Source of the DNA: Gammaproteobacteria bacterium
GTDB lineage: Bacteria; Pseudomonadota; Gammaproteobacteria; Pseudomonadales; Pseudomonadaceae
Reading direction: 5' to 3'
NCBI GenBank assembly: GCA_018826895.1
Contig: JAHJYA010000125.1
Coordinates: forward strand, 1 to 55,972
DNA length: 55,972 bases
The position numbers and the translations under genes were made by a program. Below are positions 7,816 through 17,068 of the stretch, in pieces. The first letter of the stretch is position 1; every line of letters begins with the position of its first letter. Below the pieces are notes generated by a model, which was not told the origin of the DNA, did not search any database, and saw only the letters and a list, made by a program, of their open reading frames with translations.

Positions 7816-8784
7816 ATGAAACTTAAGCGTTTGATGGCGGCCATGACTTTTGTCGCCGCTGGCGTCGCCACTGCCAATGCGGTTGCCGCTGTCGACCCGG
7901 CTCTGCCGACCTACGAAAAGACCTCGGGCGTATCCGGTAACCTGTCCAGCGTCGGTTCCGACTCGCTGGCCAACCTGATGACCCTGTGGGCCGAAGAATT
8001 CAAGAAGAGCTACCCGAACGTCAACATCCAGATTCAGGCCGCTGGTTCCTCCACTGCGCCACCCGCAATGACCGAAGGCACCGCCAACATGGGCCCGATG
8101 AGCCGTCCGATGAAGGACAGCGAAATCCAAGCGTTCGAGCAGAAGTACGGCTACAAGCCGACTGCCGTACCGGTTGCGATCGACGCCCTGGCCGTGTTCG
8201 TGCACAAGGACAACCCGATCAAGAGCCTGTCGATCGAGCAAGTTGACGCCATCTTCTCCAGCACCCGCCTGTGCGGTGGCGCTACCGATATGAAAACCTG
8301 GGGTGACCTGGGCCTGACCGGCGAGTGGGCAAGCAAGCCGCTGCAGCTGTTCGGTCGTAACTCGGTATCCGGTACTTACGGTTACTTCAAAGAAGAAGCG
8401 CTGTGTAAGGGCGACTTCAAATCCAACGTCAACGAGCAGCCGGGTTCGGCTTCGGTTGTGCAGTCGATCTCCAGCACACTGAACGCCATTGGCTACTCGG
8501 GTATTGGCTACCGCACCTCCAGCGTTAAGGCTGTTCCGCTGTCGAAGAAGGGCGGTGAAGCCTTCGAAGCCAACGAAGCCAACGCCATCGCTGGTAAGTT
8601 CCCGCTGGCTCGCTTCTTCTACGTCTATGTCAACAAGGCGCCGAACAAGCCTCTGAGCCCGCTGGACACCGAGTTCCTCAAGCTGGTGCTGTCCAAGCAA
8701 GGCCAGGACGTGGTCGTGAAAGACGGCTACATCCCGCTGCCGAAGAAGGTCGTCGACAAGACCATGCAGGAACTGGGTCTCTAA
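7816..8784 (+). CDS. pstS: PstS, periplasmic phosphate-binding protein
   Basis: The 322-residue precursor has a Sec signal peptide, [22 protein letters not shown], with a likely cut near AVAA. The mature protein shows [41 protein letters not shown] and [16 protein letters not shown], the phosphate-contacting loops of the pseudomonad PstS branch. It captures phosphate for PstCAB and feeds the PhoR signalling complex. TAGGAG lies 6 bases before the ATG and a PHO box lies upstream. A terminator separates it from pstC, so pstS can be expressed at a higher level than the rest. Confidence 0.95.
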   Translation: MKLKRLMAAMTFVAAGVATANAVAAVDPALPTYEKTSGVSGNLSSVGSDSLANLMTLWAEEFKKSYPNVNIQIQAAGSSTAPPAMTEGTANMGPMSRPMKDSEIQAFEQKYGYKPTAVPVAIDALAVFVHKDNPIKSLSIEQVDAIFSSTRLCGGATDMKTWGDLGLTGEWASKPLQLFGRNSVSGTYGYFKEEALCKGDFKSNVNEQPGSASVVQSISSTLNAIGYSGIGYRTSSVKAVPLSKKGGEAFEANEANAIAGKFPLARFFYVYVNKAPNKPLSPLDTEFLKLVLSKQGQDVVVKDGYIPLPKKVVDKTMQELGL

Positions 8785-8790
8785 ACAACC

Positions 8791-8874
8791 GGCGCCCAAC
8801 CGGGCGCCAGCTGGCAGGGATGCCATGGGTTGGCCAAACCCGCTTCTCGTTGCGAGGGGCGGGTTTGGTTTTGT
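8791..8874 (+). terminator. Tandem hairpins after pstS
   Basis: A first stem, GGCGCCC (8791-8797) and GGGCGCC (8802-8808), is followed by a stronger one, CCAAACCCGC (8834-8843) and GCGGGTTTGG (8859-8868), running into TTTTG. The second is a good Rho-independent terminator or attenuator between pstS and pstC. Confidence 0.8.
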
Positions 8875-8881
8875 CAGCGTG

Positions 8882-8900
8882 CTGTAACTTTTCTGTCATA
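8882..8900 (+). promoter_or_regulatory. PHO box upstream of pstC
   Basis: CTGTAACTTTTCTGTCATA contains two 7-base halves spaced 11 bases apart, a close match to the PhoB site. It implies a second PhoB-dependent promoter for pstCAB-phoU, separate from that of pstS. Confidence 0.8.
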
Positions 8901-8977
8901 TAGGCGTACTACAGTGGCCGCCTGAACCCGGACCTGAAAAACGGCGCGCGCATGGCCGTGCAGAGATGCCTTCTACT

Positions 8978-11266
8978 ATGAACGACTTGGCTAGTGAAAC
9001 CATGACCGCGTCTTCCAAATCCCTGGGGTTGGACTTCAACACGCCGGCCCTGCAACGCAAGCGCCGCATTCGTGCATTCAAGGATCGCCTGGCCCGCTGG
9101 TGTGTTTCCGTGGGTGGCATGGCGGTACTGGGTGCTATCACCCTGATTTTCTTTTACCTGGCCTACATCGTTTTTCCGATGTTCCAGGGCGCCGACCTGG
9201 AGGCGCGTGAGCCTGTGCAGCCGGCCTGGCTGGCAGACGCCGGTGCCCCGCTGCTGATGGCAGTGGAGGAGCAGAACGAAGTGGGCATGCGCCTCGATGC
9301 GCGTGGCCAGGTGCAATTTTTCAATGCTCAGGACATGAGCCTGATGAGCGCGGTGACTCTGCCGCTGCCAGCGGGCGCGCAGATCGTCTCGGTCGGCCGC
9401 GATCAGCCGGGCACCAACCGCGTCGCGGTGGGTTTGTCCAACGGCCAGGTGATGGTGTTCGAGCACCGCTATGCCGTGACCTATCCCAACGATGTGCGGG
9501 TCATCAGCCCGAGCGTGGCCTATCCCTTCGGTGAAACACCGATCACCCTCGATGAACAGGGTGCTGCGCTGGACCACATCGCTGTAAGCCTGAACAGCGG
9601 CACGCTGATGCTGACCGGCTCTACCGGCCGTGACCTGCATGTGCTGAGCCTGGGCCGCGAAGAAAACATGATGACCGGCGAGGTCACCCTCAGCGAGGAG
9701 CGCATTGCCCTGGCGCAGATCGCCGAGCCGATCAAGGAGCTGCTGATCGACCCGCGTCATCAGTGGTTGTACGTGATCAACGGTCGCGCCACCGCCGATG
9801 TGTTCAGCCTGCGTACCAAAGAGCTCAACGGCCGCTACAAACTGCTTGCCGACGGCGGCACCGAAGTCACCCATGCCTCGACGCTGCTGGGCGGCATCTC
9901 GCTGATGATCGGCGACAGCAAAGGCGGCATCCAGCAGTGGTTCATGGTCCGTGATGAAGACGGCAAGCAACTGCTCAAGTCGATCCGCAGCTTCCAGATG
10001 GGCAGCAGCCCGATCACCCAGATTCTTCCCGAAGAGCGTCGCAAGGGCTTTATTGCGCTGGACGCCAGTGGCCAGCTTGGCGTTTTCCACAGCACCGCCC
10101 ACCGCACGTTGCTCGTGCAGTCGGTCAGCGATGGCGCTGCCAGCCAGATTGCCATGTCGCCGCGTGCCGACCAGATTCTGGTACAGAGCGACGGGCAACT
10201 GCAGGGCTGGACACTCGACAACCCGCACCCGGAAGTGTCCTGGAGCTCGCTGTGGAGCAAGGTCTGGTACGAGAACTATGACCAGCCTGACTATGTCTGG
10301 CAGTCCACCTCCGCCAGCACCGACAACGAGCCCAAGCTGAGCCTCGCACCGCTGGCGTTCGGTACGCTCAAGGCTGCGTTCTACGCCATGCTGCTGGCTG
10401 CCCCGTTGGCGATTGCCGCGGCCATCTACACCGCTTACTTCATGGCGCCGGCGATGCGCGGCAAGATCAAACCAGTGATCGAGCTGATGGAGGCGTTGCC
10501 GACGGTGATCCTCGGCTTCTTCGCCGGTCTGTTCCTCGCGCCTTATGTCGAAGGGCATTTGCCGGGCATCTTCAGCCTGCTGATATTCACGCCCATCGGC
10601 ATTCTGTTGGCCGGTTTCGCCTGGAGCCGCCTGCCTGAGTCGATTCGCCTGATGGTGCCGGATGGTTGGGAAGCTGCGCTGCTGATCCCGGTGATCCTGC
10701 TGGTGGGCTTTATCTCCCTGAGCATGAGCGGCCATCTGGAAGTCTTGCTGTTCGACGGCAACATGCGCGCCTGGCTGAGCAATGACTTGGGCATCCCCTT
10801 CGACCAGCGCAACGCTCTGGTGGTAGGCCTGGCGATGGGCTTTGCGGTGATCCCGAACATCTACTCGATTGCCGAAGACGCCGTGTTCAGCGTGCCCAAG
10901 AGCCTGACATTTGGCTCCCTGGCGCTTGGTGCAACACCCTGGCAGACGCTGACCCGCGTGGTCATCCTGACTGCCAGCCCGGGCATCTTCTCGGCGGTGA
11001 TGATCGGCATGGGCCGTGCTGTCGGCGAGACCATGATCGTGCTGATGGCCACCGGTAACACCGCGATCATGGACATGAACATCTTTGAGGGGCTGCGCAC
11101 CCTGGCCGCCAACGTGGCGGTAGAAATGCCTGAGTCGGCAGTGGGTGGTACGCACTACCGCGTGCTGTTCCTCTCGGCGCTGGTGTTGCTGTCCTTCACC
11201 TTCGTCATGAACACGCTCGCGGAGCTGGTGCGCCAGCGTCTGCGCGTCAAGTACGCGTCGCTCTAA
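8978..11266 (+). CDS. pstC: PstC, phosphate ABC transporter permease, long form
   Basis: The 762-residue protein is more than twice the length of E. coli PstC. After the cytoplasmic N-terminus (FNTPALQRKRRIR) comes one membrane helix at about residues 45-68, then a periplasmic region of roughly 370 residues, rich in beta strands and resembling a propeller. The permease domain follows (about 450-760), with the EAA-type loop SLALGATPWQTLTRVV and GMGRAVGETMIVLMATGN. It forms the membrane channel with PstA. I prefer the ATG at 8978 (MNDLAS) to the in-frame ATG at 8966, as I remember pseudomonad homologues starting there; neither has a clear ribosome site. It is 15 bases from pstA. Confidence 0.9.
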   Translation: MNDLASETMTASSKSLGLDFNTPALQRKRRIRAFKDRLARWCVSVGGMAVLGAITLIFFYLAYIVFPMFQGADLEAREPVQPAWLADAGAPLLMAVEEQNEVGMRLDARGQVQFFNAQDMSLMSAVTLPLPAGAQIVSVGRDQPGTNRVAVGLSNGQVMVFEHRYAVTYPNDVRVISPSVAYPFGETPITLDEQGAALDHIAVSLNSGTLMLTGSTGRDLHVLSLGREENMMTGEVTLSEERIALAQIAEPIKELLIDPRHQWLYVINGRATADVFSLRTKELNGRYKLLADGGTEVTHASTLLGGISLMIGDSKGGIQQWFMVRDEDGKQLLKSIRSFQMGSSPITQILPEERRKGFIALDASGQLGVFHSTAHRTLLVQSVSDGAASQIAMSPRADQILVQSDGQLQGWTLDNPHPEVSWSSLWSKVWYENYDQPDYVWQSTSASTDNEPKLSLAPLAFGTLKAAFYAMLLAAPLAIAAAIYTAYFMAPAMRGKIKPVIELMEALPTVILGFFAGLFLAPYVEGHLPGIFSLLIFTPIGILLAGFAWSRLPESIRLMVPDGWEAALLIPVILLVGFISLSMSGHLEVLLFDGNMRAWLSNDLGIPFDQRNALVVGLAMGFAVIPNIYSIAEDAVFSVPKSLTFGSLALGATPWQTLTRVVILTASPGIFSAVMIGMGRAVGETMIVLMATGNTAIMDMNIFEGLRTLAANVAVEMPESAVGGTHYRVLFLSALVLLSFTFVMNTLAELVRQRLRVKYASL

Positions 11267-11281
11267 GGGCCTGGAAGGTAT

Positions 11282-12958
11282 ATGTCCGTGAAAAAGAATT
11301 CCGTTAAAGCCTGGTTCAAAAGCGGTTCGCCGTGGATCTGGATGAACGCCGGGGCGGTCTCCATTGCGGTGATCATGACCCTGGGTCTGCTGGCGGTGAT
11401 CGCTACCCGTGGTCTGGGACACTTCTGGCCGGCCGATATCATCGAAGCCGACTACCAAGTGCCTGGCCAGGAAGTACGCGTCATGGCCGGCGAAGTCACC
11501 CAGATCGAGGAAATCCCCCGCGCTCGTCTGGCGGCGTCCGGTTTGCCGGTTGCCGCCGAAGGTGGCGAGTTCATGACCCGCGAGCTGCTCAAGGTCGGTA
11601 ACCGTGATCTCTACGGTGCCGACTTCAGCTGGGTCGTCGGCGAGTGGCTGAGCAACCCGCGTACCCCCGAAACCCTGACCGCTTTCGAGCGCCGCGAGTG
11701 GGGCAACCTTTATGGTTACCTGCTCAACGTCAAAGAAAATGGCCAGCTGGTTGCCGAAGGTGATGCTGCCTGGCCTGCACTGCAGGAGCGCCTGGAGCGC
11801 GTCGATGAGCTGCACGCTCAGGTGGTGCGTCTCGAGAAGCGTGACATTGGCCGCATCAACGCCGGCCTGGAGCGTATCCGTCTGCAAACCCGCAAGCTGG
11901 AACTGCAGGGCAAGCTGGACGCTGTTGCCCAGGCTGATCTGGATGCCGAGCGCGCCCGCTGGGACGCTGAATACAAGGTCCTGGAAACCGAGCTGAATGG
12001 TCTGTACCAGGCCTTCAACCGCGACAGCATCACCGTGCGCTCGGTCGACGGCCGTGAAGTGGACGTAACCCTGGGTAAGGTGGTCCGTGCCTACCGGCCG
12101 AACGCCATGTCGACCATGGGCAAGTTGCAGTTCTACGGCGCCAAACTGTGGGAGTTTGTCAGCGACGAGCCGCGTGAAGCGAACACCGAGGGCGGGATCT
12201 TCCCGGCGATCTTCGGCACCGTGATGATGACCCTGATCATGGCCGTGATCGTCACCCCGTTCGGCGTTATCGCGGCAATCTACCTGCGTGAGTACGCCAA
12301 GCAGGGGCCGCTGACGCGGATCATCCGCATCGCGGTAAACAACCTGGCAGGTGTGCCGGCGATCGTTTACGGCGTGTTCGGCCTGGGCTTCTTCGTCTAT
12401 GTACTGGGTGGCTCGATCGATGCGCTGTTCTTCCCGGAAGCCGCACCGGCGCCCACCTTTGGTACGCCAGGCCTGCTCTGGGCCTCGCTGACCCTGGCGA
12501 TCCTCGCCGTGCCGGTGGTCATCGTTGCCACCGAAGAAGGCCTGGCGCGGATTCCGCGGGCTCTGCGCGAAGGCTCCCTGGCCCTCGGCGCGACCAAGAT
12601 CGAGACGCTCTGGCGCGTGGTGCTGCCGATGGCCAGCCCGGCCATGATGACCGGGCTGATCCTCGCCGTAGCCCGTGCTGCCGGTGAAGTGGCACCGCTG
12701 ATGCTGGTGGGTGTGGTCAAGCTGGCACCGAGCCTGCCGGTGGATGGCAACTACCCCTACCTGCACCTGGACCAGAAGATCATGCACCTGGGCTTCCATA
12801 TCTACGACGTCGGCTTCCAGAGCCCCAACGTCGAGGCGGCGCGGCCGTTGGTCTACGCCACTGCGTTGTTGCTGGTGCTGGTAATTGCGGTGCTCAACCT
12901 CACCGCCGTTTACCTGCGTAACCGCCTGCGTGAAAAGTACAAAGCCCTGGATCATTGA
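11282..12958 (+). CDS. pstA: PstA, phosphate ABC transporter permease, long form
   Basis: The 558-residue protein carries a first membrane helix (about 18-42) and then an insert of some 250 residues absent from E. coli PstA. The insert includes a charged, probably coiled-coil stretch (LQERLERVDELHAQVVRL to LDAERARWDAEYKVLETEL, about 165-245). The standard permease domain follows from about residue 300, with the EAA loop SLALGATKIETLWRVVLP and GEVAPLMLVGVVKLA. A GGAAGG site lies close before the ATG. It pairs with PstC; the insert probably faces the periplasm beside the PstC domain. Confidence 0.93.
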   Translation: MSVKKNSVKAWFKSGSPWIWMNAGAVSIAVIMTLGLLAVIATRGLGHFWPADIIEADYQVPGQEVRVMAGEVTQIEEIPRARLAASGLPVAAEGGEFMTRELLKVGNRDLYGADFSWVVGEWLSNPRTPETLTAFERREWGNLYGYLLNVKENGQLVAEGDAAWPALQERLERVDELHAQVVRLEKRDIGRINAGLERIRLQTRKLELQGKLDAVAQADLDAERARWDAEYKVLETELNGLYQAFNRDSITVRSVDGREVDVTLGKVVRAYRPNAMSTMGKLQFYGAKLWEFVSDEPREANTEGGIFPAIFGTVMMTLIMAVIVTPFGVIAAIYLREYAKQGPLTRIIRIAVNNLAGVPAIVYGVFGLGFFVYVLGGSIDALFFPEAAPAPTFGTPGLLWASLTLAILAVPVVIVATEEGLARIPRALREGSLALGATKIETLWRVVLPMASPAMMTGLILAVARAAGEVAPLMLVGVVKLAPSLPVDGNYPYLHLDQKIMHLGFHIYDVGFQSPNVEAARPLVYATALLLVLVIAVLNLTAVYLRNRLREKYKALDH

Positions 12959-12967
12959 ATCTGAGCC

Positions 12968-12990
12968 GCACGCCTGCAACACAGGCGTGC
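12968..12990. repeat. Perfect 9-bp stem hairpin between pstA and pstB
   Basis: GCACGCCTG and CAGGCGTGC flank a 5-base loop ten bases after the pstA stop, with no T-tract. Short direct copies of CTTGCAG follow at about 13009-13030. It may stabilise pstCA mRNA or tune pstB expression rather than terminate. Confidence 0.5.
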
Positions 12991-13047
12991 GATTCTTGAC
13001 TTATAGCCTGTAGCTTGCAGCTTGCAGCTGTGAACGGGAGTGAAGCC

Positions 13048-13881
13048 ATGCAACATGAAGCACATACCCACGGCATCGATATTTCGGCCCTGGGCCGCGA
13101 AAAGCAGAGCCTGGACCTGAGCACCGAAACGGTGGCGATCCAGGTGCCCGGCCTGAACCTGTATTACGGTGAAAAGCAGGCGCTGTTCGACGTCAAACTG
13201 AACATCCCCAAGCAGCGCGTGACGGCCTTTATCGGCCCGTCCGGCTGTGGCAAGTCGACCCTGCTGCGTACCTTCAACCGGATGAACGATCTGGTCGACG
13301 GTTGCCGCGTGGACGGCGAAATCAACATCGACGGCACCAACATCTACCGCAAGGGCGAAGACGTCGCCGAGCTGCGTCGCCGCGTGGGCATGGTGTTCCA
13401 GAAGCCCAACCCGTTCCCCAAGAGCATCTACGAGAACGTGGTGTACGGCCTGCGCATCCAGGGCATCAACCAGAAGCGCGTGCTCGACGAGGCCGTGGAA
13501 TGGGGCCTGAAAAGCGCGGCCCTGTGGGATGAGGTCAAGGACCGTCTGCACGAGTCGGCGCTGGGCCTGTCCGGCGGTCAGCAGCAGCGTCTGGTGATTG
13601 CCCGTACCGTGGCCGTGCAGCCTGAAGTGCTGCTGCTCGACGAACCTTGCTCGGCACTCGACCCGATCTCCACGCTGAAAGTCGAAGAGCTGATCTACGA
13701 ACTGAAATCCAAATACACCATCGTGATCGTGACCCACAACATGCAGCAGGCGGCACGGGTCTCCGACTACACCGCGTTCATGTATATGGGCAAACTGATC
13801 GAGTTCGGTGACACAGATACGCTGTTCACCAACCCGGCGATGAAGCAGACCGAAGACTACATCACTGGCCGCTACGGTTGA
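13048..13881 (+). CDS. pstB: PstB, phosphate ABC transporter ATPase
   Basis: The 277-residue cytoplasmic ATPase has Walker [10 protein letters not shown] near residue 65, the Q-loop [15 protein letters not shown] typical of PstB, the ABC signature LSGGQQQR near 180, Walker B VLLLDEP and the switch histidine in VTHNMQQA. It powers phosphate import through PstCA. The ATG at 13048 has GGGAG about 8 bases upstream; the longer frame from 13015 starts inside a repeated CTTGCAG stretch and is not favoured. Length agrees with the family. Confidence 0.95.
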   Translation: MQHEAHTHGIDISALGREKQSLDLSTETVAIQVPGLNLYYGEKQALFDVKLNIPKQRVTAFIGPSGCGKSTLLRTFNRMNDLVDGCRVDGEINIDGTNIYRKGEDVAELRRRVGMVFQKPNPFPKSIYENVVYGLRIQGINQKRVLDEAVEWGLKSAALWDEVKDRLHESALGLSGGQQQRLVIARTVAVQPEVLLLDEPCSALDPISTLKVEELIYELKSKYTIVIVTHNMQQAARVSDYTAFMYMGKLIEFGDTDTLFTNPAMKQTEDYITGRYG

Positions 13882-13890
13882 TCAAACTTC

Positions 13891-13955
13891 GTAGGGTGTC
13901 GCGGGGCCGCCTAGGCCATGCACACCAAAGGGCCGGTGCGCATGGCGCACCCTAC
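13891..13955. repeat. REP-like palindrome (GTAGGGTG...CACCCTAC)
   Basis: An imperfect 65-bp palindrome with GTAGGGTG and CACCCTAC ends occupies the gap between pstB and phoU. Related GTAGGGTG starts occur at 42082 and 42865. Confidence 0.6.
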
Positions 13956-13981
13956 ATGCAGCGTTCGCGGAGCGAATTGGA

Positions 13982-14713
13982 ATGATCAACAAAGATAACC
14001 TTACCCAGCATATCTCCCAACAGTTCAACGCCGAGCTTGAAGAGGTGCGCAGCCACCTGCTTGCCATGGGCGGCCTGGTCGAGAAGCAGGTCAACGATGC
14101 CGTGACAGCGCTGATCGACGCCGACTCCGGTCTGGCCCAGCAAGTGCGTGAGATCGACGACCAGATCAACCAGATGGAGCGCAACATCGACGAGGAGTGC
14201 GTGCGCATTCTCGCCCGTCGTCAGCCGGCCGCCTCCGACCTGCGCCTGATCATCAGCATCTCCAAATCGGTGATCGATCTGGAGCGCATCGGCGACGAAG
14301 CGACCAAGATCGCCAAGCGTGCCATCCTCCTTACCGAAGAAGGTGAAGCGCCGCGTGGTTACGTCGAAGTGCGGCATATCGGCGACCAGGTACGCAAGAT
14401 GGTGCAACAGGCGCTGGACGCCTTCGCCCGCTTTGACGCCGACCTGGCGCTGTCGGTGGCGCAGTACGACAAGACCGTCGACCGCGAATACAAAACCGCT
14501 CTGCGTGAGTTGGTGACCTTCATGATGGAAGACCCGCGTTCGATCTCGCGCGTGCTGAACATCATCTGGGCCCTGCGCTCGCTGGAACGCATTGGCGATC
14601 ATGCACGCAACATCGCCGAACTGGTGATCTACCTGGTGCGTGGCACCGATGTTAAGCACATCGGTCTGACCCGTATGCAGGAAGAAGTGCAGGGTGGCAA
14701 CAAGGCCGAGTGA
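13982..14713 (+). CDS. phoU: PhoU, negative regulator of the Pho signalling complex
   Basis: A 243-residue all-helical protein with two PhoU repeats. Each carries the metal-binding motif: DLERIGDEATKIAKRA near residue 100 and SLERIGDHARNIAEL near 200. In the family it links PstSCAB activity to PhoR, keeping PhoR from activating PhoB when phosphate is plentiful, and it limits phosphate uptake. It is the last gene of the pst cluster, separated from pstB by a REP-like palindrome. No anomalies are seen. Confidence 0.95.
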   Translation: MINKDNLTQHISQQFNAELEEVRSHLLAMGGLVEKQVNDAVTALIDADSGLAQQVREIDDQINQMERNIDEECVRILARRQPAASDLRLIISISKSVIDLERIGDEATKIAKRAILLTEEGEAPRGYVEVRHIGDQVRKMVQQALDAFARFDADLALSVAQYDKTVDREYKTALRELVTFMMEDPRSISRVLNIIWALRSLERIGDHARNIAELVIYLVRGTDVKHIGLTRMQEEVQGGNKAE

Positions 14714-14800
14714 TCGGTTTTAACACCGGGTTGATGCATTTCGGTTGGCCTTTGCCCGGGTGCCGCGACTATGCTTATGGCCATTCGAGGGGAGTGGCCG

Positions 14801-15709
14801 ATGAGTAAAGTCAGTGTGTTGGTGGTGGATGACGCGACCTTTATCCGGGACCTGGTGAAAAAGGGCCTGCGTGATAATTTTCCCGGCGTGCAGATCGAAG
14901 AAGCCATCAACGGGCGCAAGGCCCAGCAGTTATTAGGCAAGCAGAGCATCGACCTGATTCTCTGCGACTGGGAAATGCCCGAGATGTCGGGGCTGGAGCT
15001 GCTCAGCTGGTGCCGTACCCAGGATGCGCTCAAGACTGTGCCCTTCATCATGGTCACCAGCCGCGGTGACAAGGAAAACGTCGTCCAGGCTATCCAGGCC
15101 GGCGTTTCCGACTTTATCGGCAAGCCGTTTTCCAACGAACAACTGGTCACCAAGGTCAAAAAGGCCCTGAGCCGTGCAGGCAAGCTGCAGGCGCTGATGT
15201 CCGGCGCGCCACCAAAGATGCTCAGCAGCGGTGGTTTTGCCAACGACTCGCTGGCCGCGCTGACCGGCGGTAAACCCCAGGTACATGCGCCCGCTGCCGC
15301 CGTTAGCTCGCCACTGTTTGCGGCGCCTGCAGCAAGTGCTGCTCCGGCCGCTGCTGGCAAACCGCCGGCCGGCCGAGGCCAGGGTCAACTGCGCCTGCCG
15401 GGCGGCAGCATGGCCTGCATCATCAAGGCGCTGAGCCTCAAGGAGGCGCTGCTGGTGGTCAAGCGCGGCGAGCTGCTGCCCCAGGTGCTGGAAAGCGCCG
15501 TGCTCGACCTGGAGCAAGGCGAGGGCGGTGAGGAAGTCGCACGGCTCAATGGCTACCTGCATGCCGTCGCTGCCTTCGAGCCCAAACCCGACAGCGAGTG
15601 GCTGCAACTGAGCTTCCGCTTCGTCGACCGCGACCCGCAAAAACTCGACTACCTGTCCCGGCTGATCGCCCGCGGCACGGCGCAAAAGCACTTCAGCCCC
15701 GGTGCTTGA
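14801..15709 (+). CDS. Response regulator with divergent C-terminal domain
   Basis: The 302-residue protein has a CheY-like receiver (residues 3-125) with acidic pair D10-D11, phosphoacceptor D56 in LCDWEMP, MVTSRG and the conserved lysine in FIGKPF. An Ala/Pro-rich linker (about 155-200) joins it to a domain of about 100 residues that I do not recognise with certainty; its strand-rich pattern could be a degenerate PilZ. No DNA-binding domain is evident. A GGGGAG site lies 7-8 bases before the ATG at 14801. It follows phoU, as in other pseudomonads, and overlaps the DUF1615 gene. Confidence 0.85.
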   Translation: MSKVSVLVVDDATFIRDLVKKGLRDNFPGVQIEEAINGRKAQQLLGKQSIDLILCDWEMPEMSGLELLSWCRTQDALKTVPFIMVTSRGDKENVVQAIQAGVSDFIGKPFSNEQLVTKVKKALSRAGKLQALMSGAPPKMLSSGGFANDSLAALTGGKPQVHAPAAAVSSPLFAAPAASAAPAAAGKPPAGRGQGQLRLPGGSMACIIKALSLKEALLVVKRGELLPQVLESAVLDLEQGEGGEEVARLNGYLHAVAAFEPKPDSEWLQLSFRFVDRDPQKLDYLSRLIARGTAQKHFSPGA

Positions 15710-16823
15710 GCTCCAGGCTAGCGCCATACGCGTACGTTCGGCGATTGTCGCCGGCCTGCTCCTGACGTTACTCGCCGGTTGCAGTGGGCGGGTGCTGGAA
15801 CAACCCCCGACCCGCCATCCTGATGTGGTCCGCGCGCAACTGGTGCGCCTGATGCCGGCGACGGTGACAGACCGCCAGGGCTGGGCCAACGATATCTATG
15901 TAGCCTTTGCCGACCGCGAGCTGGAGGCCAGCGACAGCCAGTTATGTGCAGTGCTGGCGGTGATCGAGCAGGAGTCCACTTATCGCGCCGATCCCCCGGT
16001 GACCGGCCTGGCGACCCTGGCCCGGCGCGAGATCGACCAGCGTGCCGAGACGCTGCATATCCCGGCCTTTCTCGTCGATGCAGCGCTGGGGCTCAAGTCG
16101 CCGACCGGCGAGCGCTATGCCGAGCGCCTGGCCAAGGTGCGTACGGAAAAAGCCCTGAGCGCGATCTTTGACGATTTCATCGGCATGGTGCCCATGGGGC
16201 AGCAACTGTTCGGTGGCCTCAACCCGGTGCGTACTGGCGGGCCGATGCAGGTCAGCATCGAGTTTGCCGAACGCCTGGCCGACGACTATCCCTACGTGAT
16301 CGACGGCAGCCTGCGCCAAGAAGTGTTCACCCGCCGCGGCGGCCTGTACTTTGGCATCGCCCACCTGCTCGATTACCCGGCGTCCTACAGCAGCCCGGTG
16401 TATCGCTTCGCCGATTTCAATGCCGGCTGGTACGCCAGCCGCAACGCCGCGTTTCAGCATGCGGTAAGCCGGCTGTCGGGAATCACCCTGGCTCTAGACG
16501 GCGACCTGATCATCCACGGCTCGCGCCAGGCCGGGCAGACCGAACGGGCGGTGCGCAGCCTAAGTGCTCGCCTGGACCTCAGCGATGCGGCTATCCGCCG
16601 TGACCTGGAGCGCGGTGATAGCCAGGACTTCGAGAACAGCCGCCTATACGCGCGAGTCTTTGCCCTGGTCGAGCAGCTCGAAGGCCGCAGCGTGCCGCGT
16701 GCGCGGCTACCGGGCATCGCCCTGAAAAGCCCGAAAATCACCCGCAACCTCACCACCGCCTGGTTTGCCGAGCGGGTCGAGACGCGTTGGAAAAACTGCC
16801 TAGGCCGCGCCAAGACTGGTTAA
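15702..16823 (+). CDS. DUF1615 lipoprotein
   Basis: The 373-residue protein begins with a GTG that overlaps the end of the response-regulator gene by 8 bases. It has a lipoprotein signal, SAIVAGLLLTLLAGC, with the lipidated cysteine near residue 27. The body has CAVLAVIEQESTYRADP, reminiscent of a lytic-transglycosylase catalytic glutamate region, and FNAGWYASRNAAFQHAVS. It matches DUF1615 as I remember the family; its function is unproven. A role in the cell wall is plausible because an M23 peptidase gene follows. Confidence 0.75.
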   Translation: MLELQASAIRVRSAIVAGLLLTLLAGCSGRVLEQPPTRHPDVVRAQLVRLMPATVTDRQGWANDIYVAFADRELEASDSQLCAVLAVIEQESTYRADPPVTGLATLARREIDQRAETLHIPAFLVDAALGLKSPTGERYAERLAKVRTEKALSAIFDDFIGMVPMGQQLFGGLNPVRTGGPMQVSIEFAERLADDYPYVIDGSLRQEVFTRRGGLYFGIAHLLDYPASYSSPVYRFADFNAGWYASRNAAFQHAVSRLSGITLALDGDLIIHGSRQAGQTERAVRSLSARLDLSDAAIRRDLERGDSQDFENSRLYARVFALVEQLEGRSVPRARLPGIALKSPKITRNLTTAWFAERVETRWKNCLGRAKTG

Positions 16824-16842
16824 CCAGGGTCTGCATGAATCA

Positions 16843-17000
16843 TGTAGGCGCGAAGGGGGCGCCTAGCCTTTATTCGCGATAAATCGTTCAGACACTGCAG
16901 GCGTCGCGGCTAATGCGGAATGCCGCCCGCCTCCTCCCGCGCAGCCTGGCATTAACCGCGCCCTCAGGCTCTGTGTCTCCAGTCGCAAAGCCGAGCAGCG
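16843..17000. repeat. Composite REP-like repeat (copy 1)
   Basis: GTAGGCGCGAAGGGGGCGCC followed by TAGCCTTTATTCGCGATA recurs at 22036 and 41012 and, inverted, inside 48336-48407. The downstream 100 bases hold short GC-rich inverted repeats. The gap between the DUF1615 and M23 genes (16824-17068) contains nothing else. Confidence 0.6.
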
Positions 17001-17068
17001 CGACTCGCCTGCATGTGTGCAGGCTGCTACGCTGACTCTCCCGGATACTCATAAACCTATAAATCCGA

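Noticed and set aside
8909..12982. A 1357-codon minus-strand open frame
   Set aside because: It is the antisense shadow of pstC and pstA. GC-rich codon use leaves the opposite frame open, and its His/Gln/Arg-rich translation matches no protein family.
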